Positions 5,950-7,689 of a DNA stretch of 7,689 bases are shown piece by piece. Every line of letters starts with the position of its first letter. Position 1 is the stretch's first letter. The position numbers and the translations under genes were made by a program. The DNA lies in the NCBI GenBank assembly GCA_018399375.1, contig JAGYOV010000040.1, positions 1-7,689 of the forward strand. The letters run 5' to 3'. Below the pieces are notes generated by a model. That model did not search any database and was not told where the DNA came from. It saw only the letters and a program-made list of their open reading frames with translations. The DNA is from Dehalococcoidia bacterium (GTDB lineage: Bacteria; Chloroflexota; Dehalococcoidia; GIF9; AB-539-J10).

Positions 5950-5966
5950 CTAATTTGTTAAGTTAG
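5950..5966. promoter_or_regulatory. Operator-like palindrome in the ABC operon leader
   Basis: CTAATTTGTTAAGTTAG is a 17-bp imperfect palindrome of the form CTAA-n-TT-nnn-AA-n-TTAG, in which six of the seven pairs outside the central three bases match. It lies about 31-47 bases after the predicted start site, where a bound repressor could block elongation. A second inverted pair, TAACAA (5935-5940) and TTGTTA (5955-5960), overlaps it. This is pattern recognition only. Confidence 0.3.
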
Positions 5967-6058
5967 AGGCTATCACACAGAGAAGCAGCGGAATGAAAAT
6001 CTCCAACACTCAACATTTCACAAAGAATTAGTACAGGCAGCAAGGTAACAGAGAAAAG

Positions 6059-7330
6059 ATGAAATATATATCGGCAAAATCGGTAGCAGGCAACCTTGCA
6101 ATATCCCTGTTCCTGGCTTTTAAATCAATCATCAAGGGTAACAGATGGGTCCCTATCCTGCTCGTCCTGGTCATGTCTTTCAGCTTCGTTAATCTCATTT
6201 TTACCTCATCTCTTATCACTGGTGTCATGCACACCATGGACGAACAATTGATCAATGCAGTATTTTCCAATGTAATCATCAGTCCTCCCAAGAACGAATA
6301 CTATATCGACCACGTAAGTCAGCTGGAGGCAAAAGCGGAGCAGGTGCACGGCGTATCATGTGTCTCACCCCACCTGAACAACAGTGCCTTCTTCGAATAT
6401 AGATGGGAGGAAAAAGAATCCCAAATGGATAGGGGCAAGAGTGGCACCTGGGAGGTCATTGGCATCAACCCGGAAAAAGAAGCCGGCGTAACCATCGTTC
6501 ATGACCAGATCATCGCAGGGAGCTACCTGGAAGAAAGCGATAGAGATAAAATTGTGCTGGGCATAGAAATAGCGGGAGGAGAAGCTGCCCAAAATGAACA
6601 GTTTCTCACTCTGGGAGGAGTAAACATTGGCGACAAGGTGCGTCTTAGCTATCCCAATGGAATACAGCGAGAATACATGGTCAAGGGTGTTTTTCGCACA
6701 AGGGAAAAGGCGCGCGCGGACAATCTGGCCTTCGTAACTCTGAGAGAGATGGCCTCTGTTCTGGGTAGAGGCACATTTTACGACAGGGCCAGTGAAGTAC
6801 TGGTCAAGACGACACCTGACGTGGAAGAAGGTGAAGTTATCAGAGAACTTAAAGCTATGGGCATCCAGGGAGAAATTCGCAGCTGGCACGAATATGGTGG
6901 AGCCATGAGGGACACAATTGCAACCTTTGAGATCATCGGCTCGCTCATCAACGGCGTTGGGCTAATAGTTGCCGGTATCGTAATGTTTATCGTGATTTAC
7001 ATTAACGTGATCAGCAAGAAGCGGCAGATAGGGATAATGCGCGCCATTGGCATTGCTCAGGGCACCATCATTGCGTCCTACCTTTTCCAGGCACTGTTCT
7101 ATGCCACTCTCGGCGTGCTATTCGGCTGGCTCATCGTCCGTTTCCTGCTTCTTCCCTACTTCATCAGTAACCCGATCGATCTGCCCATAGGGTTAGTGAG
7201 CTTAACAGTGCAGCCTCTGACCACGGGAGCCTCTACCATAGGCCTGATACTAGCTGCCATACTGGCAGGCCTTATCCCTGCATGGGCTATGATGAAGCAA
7301 AGCATTATCAAGACCATATGGGGGAGCTAA
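6059..7330 (+). CDS. ABC transporter permease, MacB/FtsX type
   Basis: This 423-residue protein has the four-helix layout of MacB/LolC/FtsX-type permeases. TM1 is at about 30-55, a large extracytoplasmic domain at about 56-285, and TM2-TM4 at about 290-316, 338-368 and 391-411. KKRQIGIMRAIG (320-331), just after TM2, is the conserved coupling segment that contacts the ATPase. The tail LIPAWAMMKQSIIKTIWG (405-422) corresponds to the family's PA-x-A ending. The outer domain includes a stretch at about 130-215 (EVIGINPEKE, GGVNIGDKVRLSY) typical of MacB-like periplasmic core domains. Such complexes act as mechanotransducing exporters or lipoprotein/peptide extractors; the substrate here is unknown. 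The Shine-Dalgarno before the ATG at 6059 is modest (AAGGTAA, 10 bases away). The ATPase gene follows 4 bp downstream. No membrane-fusion partner is visible. Confidence 0.9.
   Translation: MKYISAKSVAGNLAISLFLAFKSIIKGNRWVPILLVLVMSFSFVNLIFTSSLITGVMHTMDEQLINAVFSNVIISPPKNEYYIDHVSQLEAKAEQVHGVSCVSPHLNNSAFFEYRWEEKESQMDRGKSGTWEVIGINPEKEAGVTIVHDQIIAGSYLEESDRDKIVLGIEIAGGEAAQNEQFLTLGGVNIGDKVRLSYPNGIQREYMVKGVFRTREKARADNLAFVTLREMASVLGRGTFYDRASEVLVKTTPDVEEGEVIRELKAMGIQGEIRSWHEYGGAMRDTIATFEIIGSLINGVGLIVAGIVMFIVIYINVISKKRQIGIMRAIGIAQGTIIASYLFQALFYATLGVLFGWLIVRFLLLPYFISNPIDLPIGLVSLTVQPLTTGASTIGLILAAILAGLIPAWAMMKQSIIKTIWGS
7320..7326 (+). promoter_or_regulatory. Shine-Dalgarno of the ABC ATPase inside the permease 3' end
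   Basis: GGGGGAG in the last permease codons lies 8 bases before the ATPase ATG at 7335. With only 4 bp between the genes, translation is probably coupled. Confidence 0.6.
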
Positions 7331-7334
7331 TAAA

Positions 7335-7689
7335 ATGATAGTAGCGCGAAACTTACAAAAATTTTACGGGCAGGGTTTATCAACCACGCGTGCGCTAAGT
7401 GGAGTTGATCTGGAAATCAGGAACGGCGAGTTCGTGGCCATCATGGGGAGAAGCGGCTCAGGAAAGTCCACTCTATTGCATGCCCTCGGACTACTGGACA
7501 TGCCTTCCGGCGGCGATATTTACATCGATGGCGTTGACGCACTGAAAATGAAAGAGCAGGAGAAAGCCAGGTTCCGTTTAGAAAAGCTGGGATATGTTTT
7601 CCAGGAGTACTCTCTCCTGGGCGAATTGACAACCCTGGAGAACGTTTATTTACCAGCACTCTGCTCCACGCGCCAGGAAAACTACAAGA
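7335..7689 (+). CDS. ABC transporter ATP-binding protein, MacB/LolD type (cut by window edge)
   Basis: The first 118 residues are present and the gene runs off the right edge. Walker A is G38-RSGSGKST-46 with the phosphate-binding Lys44. The Q-loop is YVFQEYSLL with Gln90. The segment around residues 20-35 (ALSGVDLEIRNGEFVAI) and LGLLDMPSGG (51-60) are typical of the MacB/LolD/FtsE group that pairs with FtsX-like permeases. The signature motif, Walker B and H-loop are outside the window. It should sit on the cytoplasmic face and energise the permease encoded 4 bp upstream. Gene order is permease first, then ATPase, which is less common than the reverse in this group. The ATG at 7335 is supported by the GGGGGAG site and by alignment of the first strand (MIVARNLQKFYG). 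Confidence 0.93.
   Translation, partial: MIVARNLQKFYGQGLSTTRALSGVDLEIRNGEFVAIMGRSGSGKSTLLHALGLLDMPSGGDIYIDGVDALKMKEQEKARFRLEKLGYVFQEYSLLGELTTLENVYLPALCSTRQENYK

Larger units (their letters stand above)
5776..6058 (+). other. Non-coding regulatory region before the ABC operon
   Basis: After the terminator this stretch contains no credible gene; the short open frames lack ribosome-binding sites and family likeness. It holds a near-consensus promoter (5884-5912), a long-spacer promoter-like site with an inverted repeat (5811-5841), and an operator-like palindrome CTAA-TTTGTTAAG-TTAG (5950-5966). The latter two are weaker. The rest, about 5967-6040, shows nothing I recognise. Confidence 0.6.

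Noticed and set aside
6365..6889. 174-codon minus-strand open frame
   Set aside because: It is antisense to the well-supported ABC permease and shows no motif of its own.

Overview
This window looks like ordinary chromosomal DNA of a bacterium with moderate GC content. It carries six complete protein genes, two genes cut by the window edges and one gene remnant. The lemA / zinc-ribbon / htpX-like cluster, the MFS carrier style and the repeat lipoprotein remind me of Dehalococcoidia-like Chloroflexota. That placement is a low-confidence inference, because no rRNA or other marker gene is present. I see no tRNA, rRNA, CRISPR array, insertion sequence or phage gene.

Left part, minus strand (1-2833). 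Reading leftwards there is an MFS transporter (2833-1499), a 260-bp gap with a good sigma70-type promoter, a two-knuckle zinc-ribbon protein (1238-834), lemA (747-184), and the first 55 codons of an HtpX-like M48 membrane protease (165-1, running off the edge). The last three probably form an envelope stress or membrane-protein quality-control operon. The ORF reaching 870 overstates lemA. The true start is at 747, behind a strong Shine-Dalgarno.

Middle (2834-5775). A divergent intergenic region with two TATAAT boxes leads to a HAD-family hydrolase on the plus strand (3113-3805). Directly after its stop codon, in the same frame, lies a 47-codon fragment that reads as the C-terminus of an M29-type aminopeptidase and keeps the His-x-Asp metal-ligand motif. 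This is best read as the scar of a deleted gene. Next is a 563-residue lipoprotein (4005-5696) made of a lipobox signal peptide, one fibronectin-III-like domain and five tandem ~87-residue beta-rich repeats running to the C-terminus. It is closed by a strong intrinsic terminator (5731-5775).

Right part (5776-7689). A 283-bp regulatory region holds a near-consensus promoter, a second promoter-like site with a long spacer and inverted repeat, and an operator-like palindrome. It precedes a MacB/FtsX-type ABC permease (6059-7330), followed 4 bp later by its ATPase (7335 onward, cut by the edge). They probably form a two-gene exporter operon of unknown substrate.

The most noteworthy items are the repeat lipoprotein, the aminopeptidase remnant abutting the HAD stop, and the regulatory architecture upstream of the ABC operon. 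I do not see convincing evidence for a wholly new multi-gene system.
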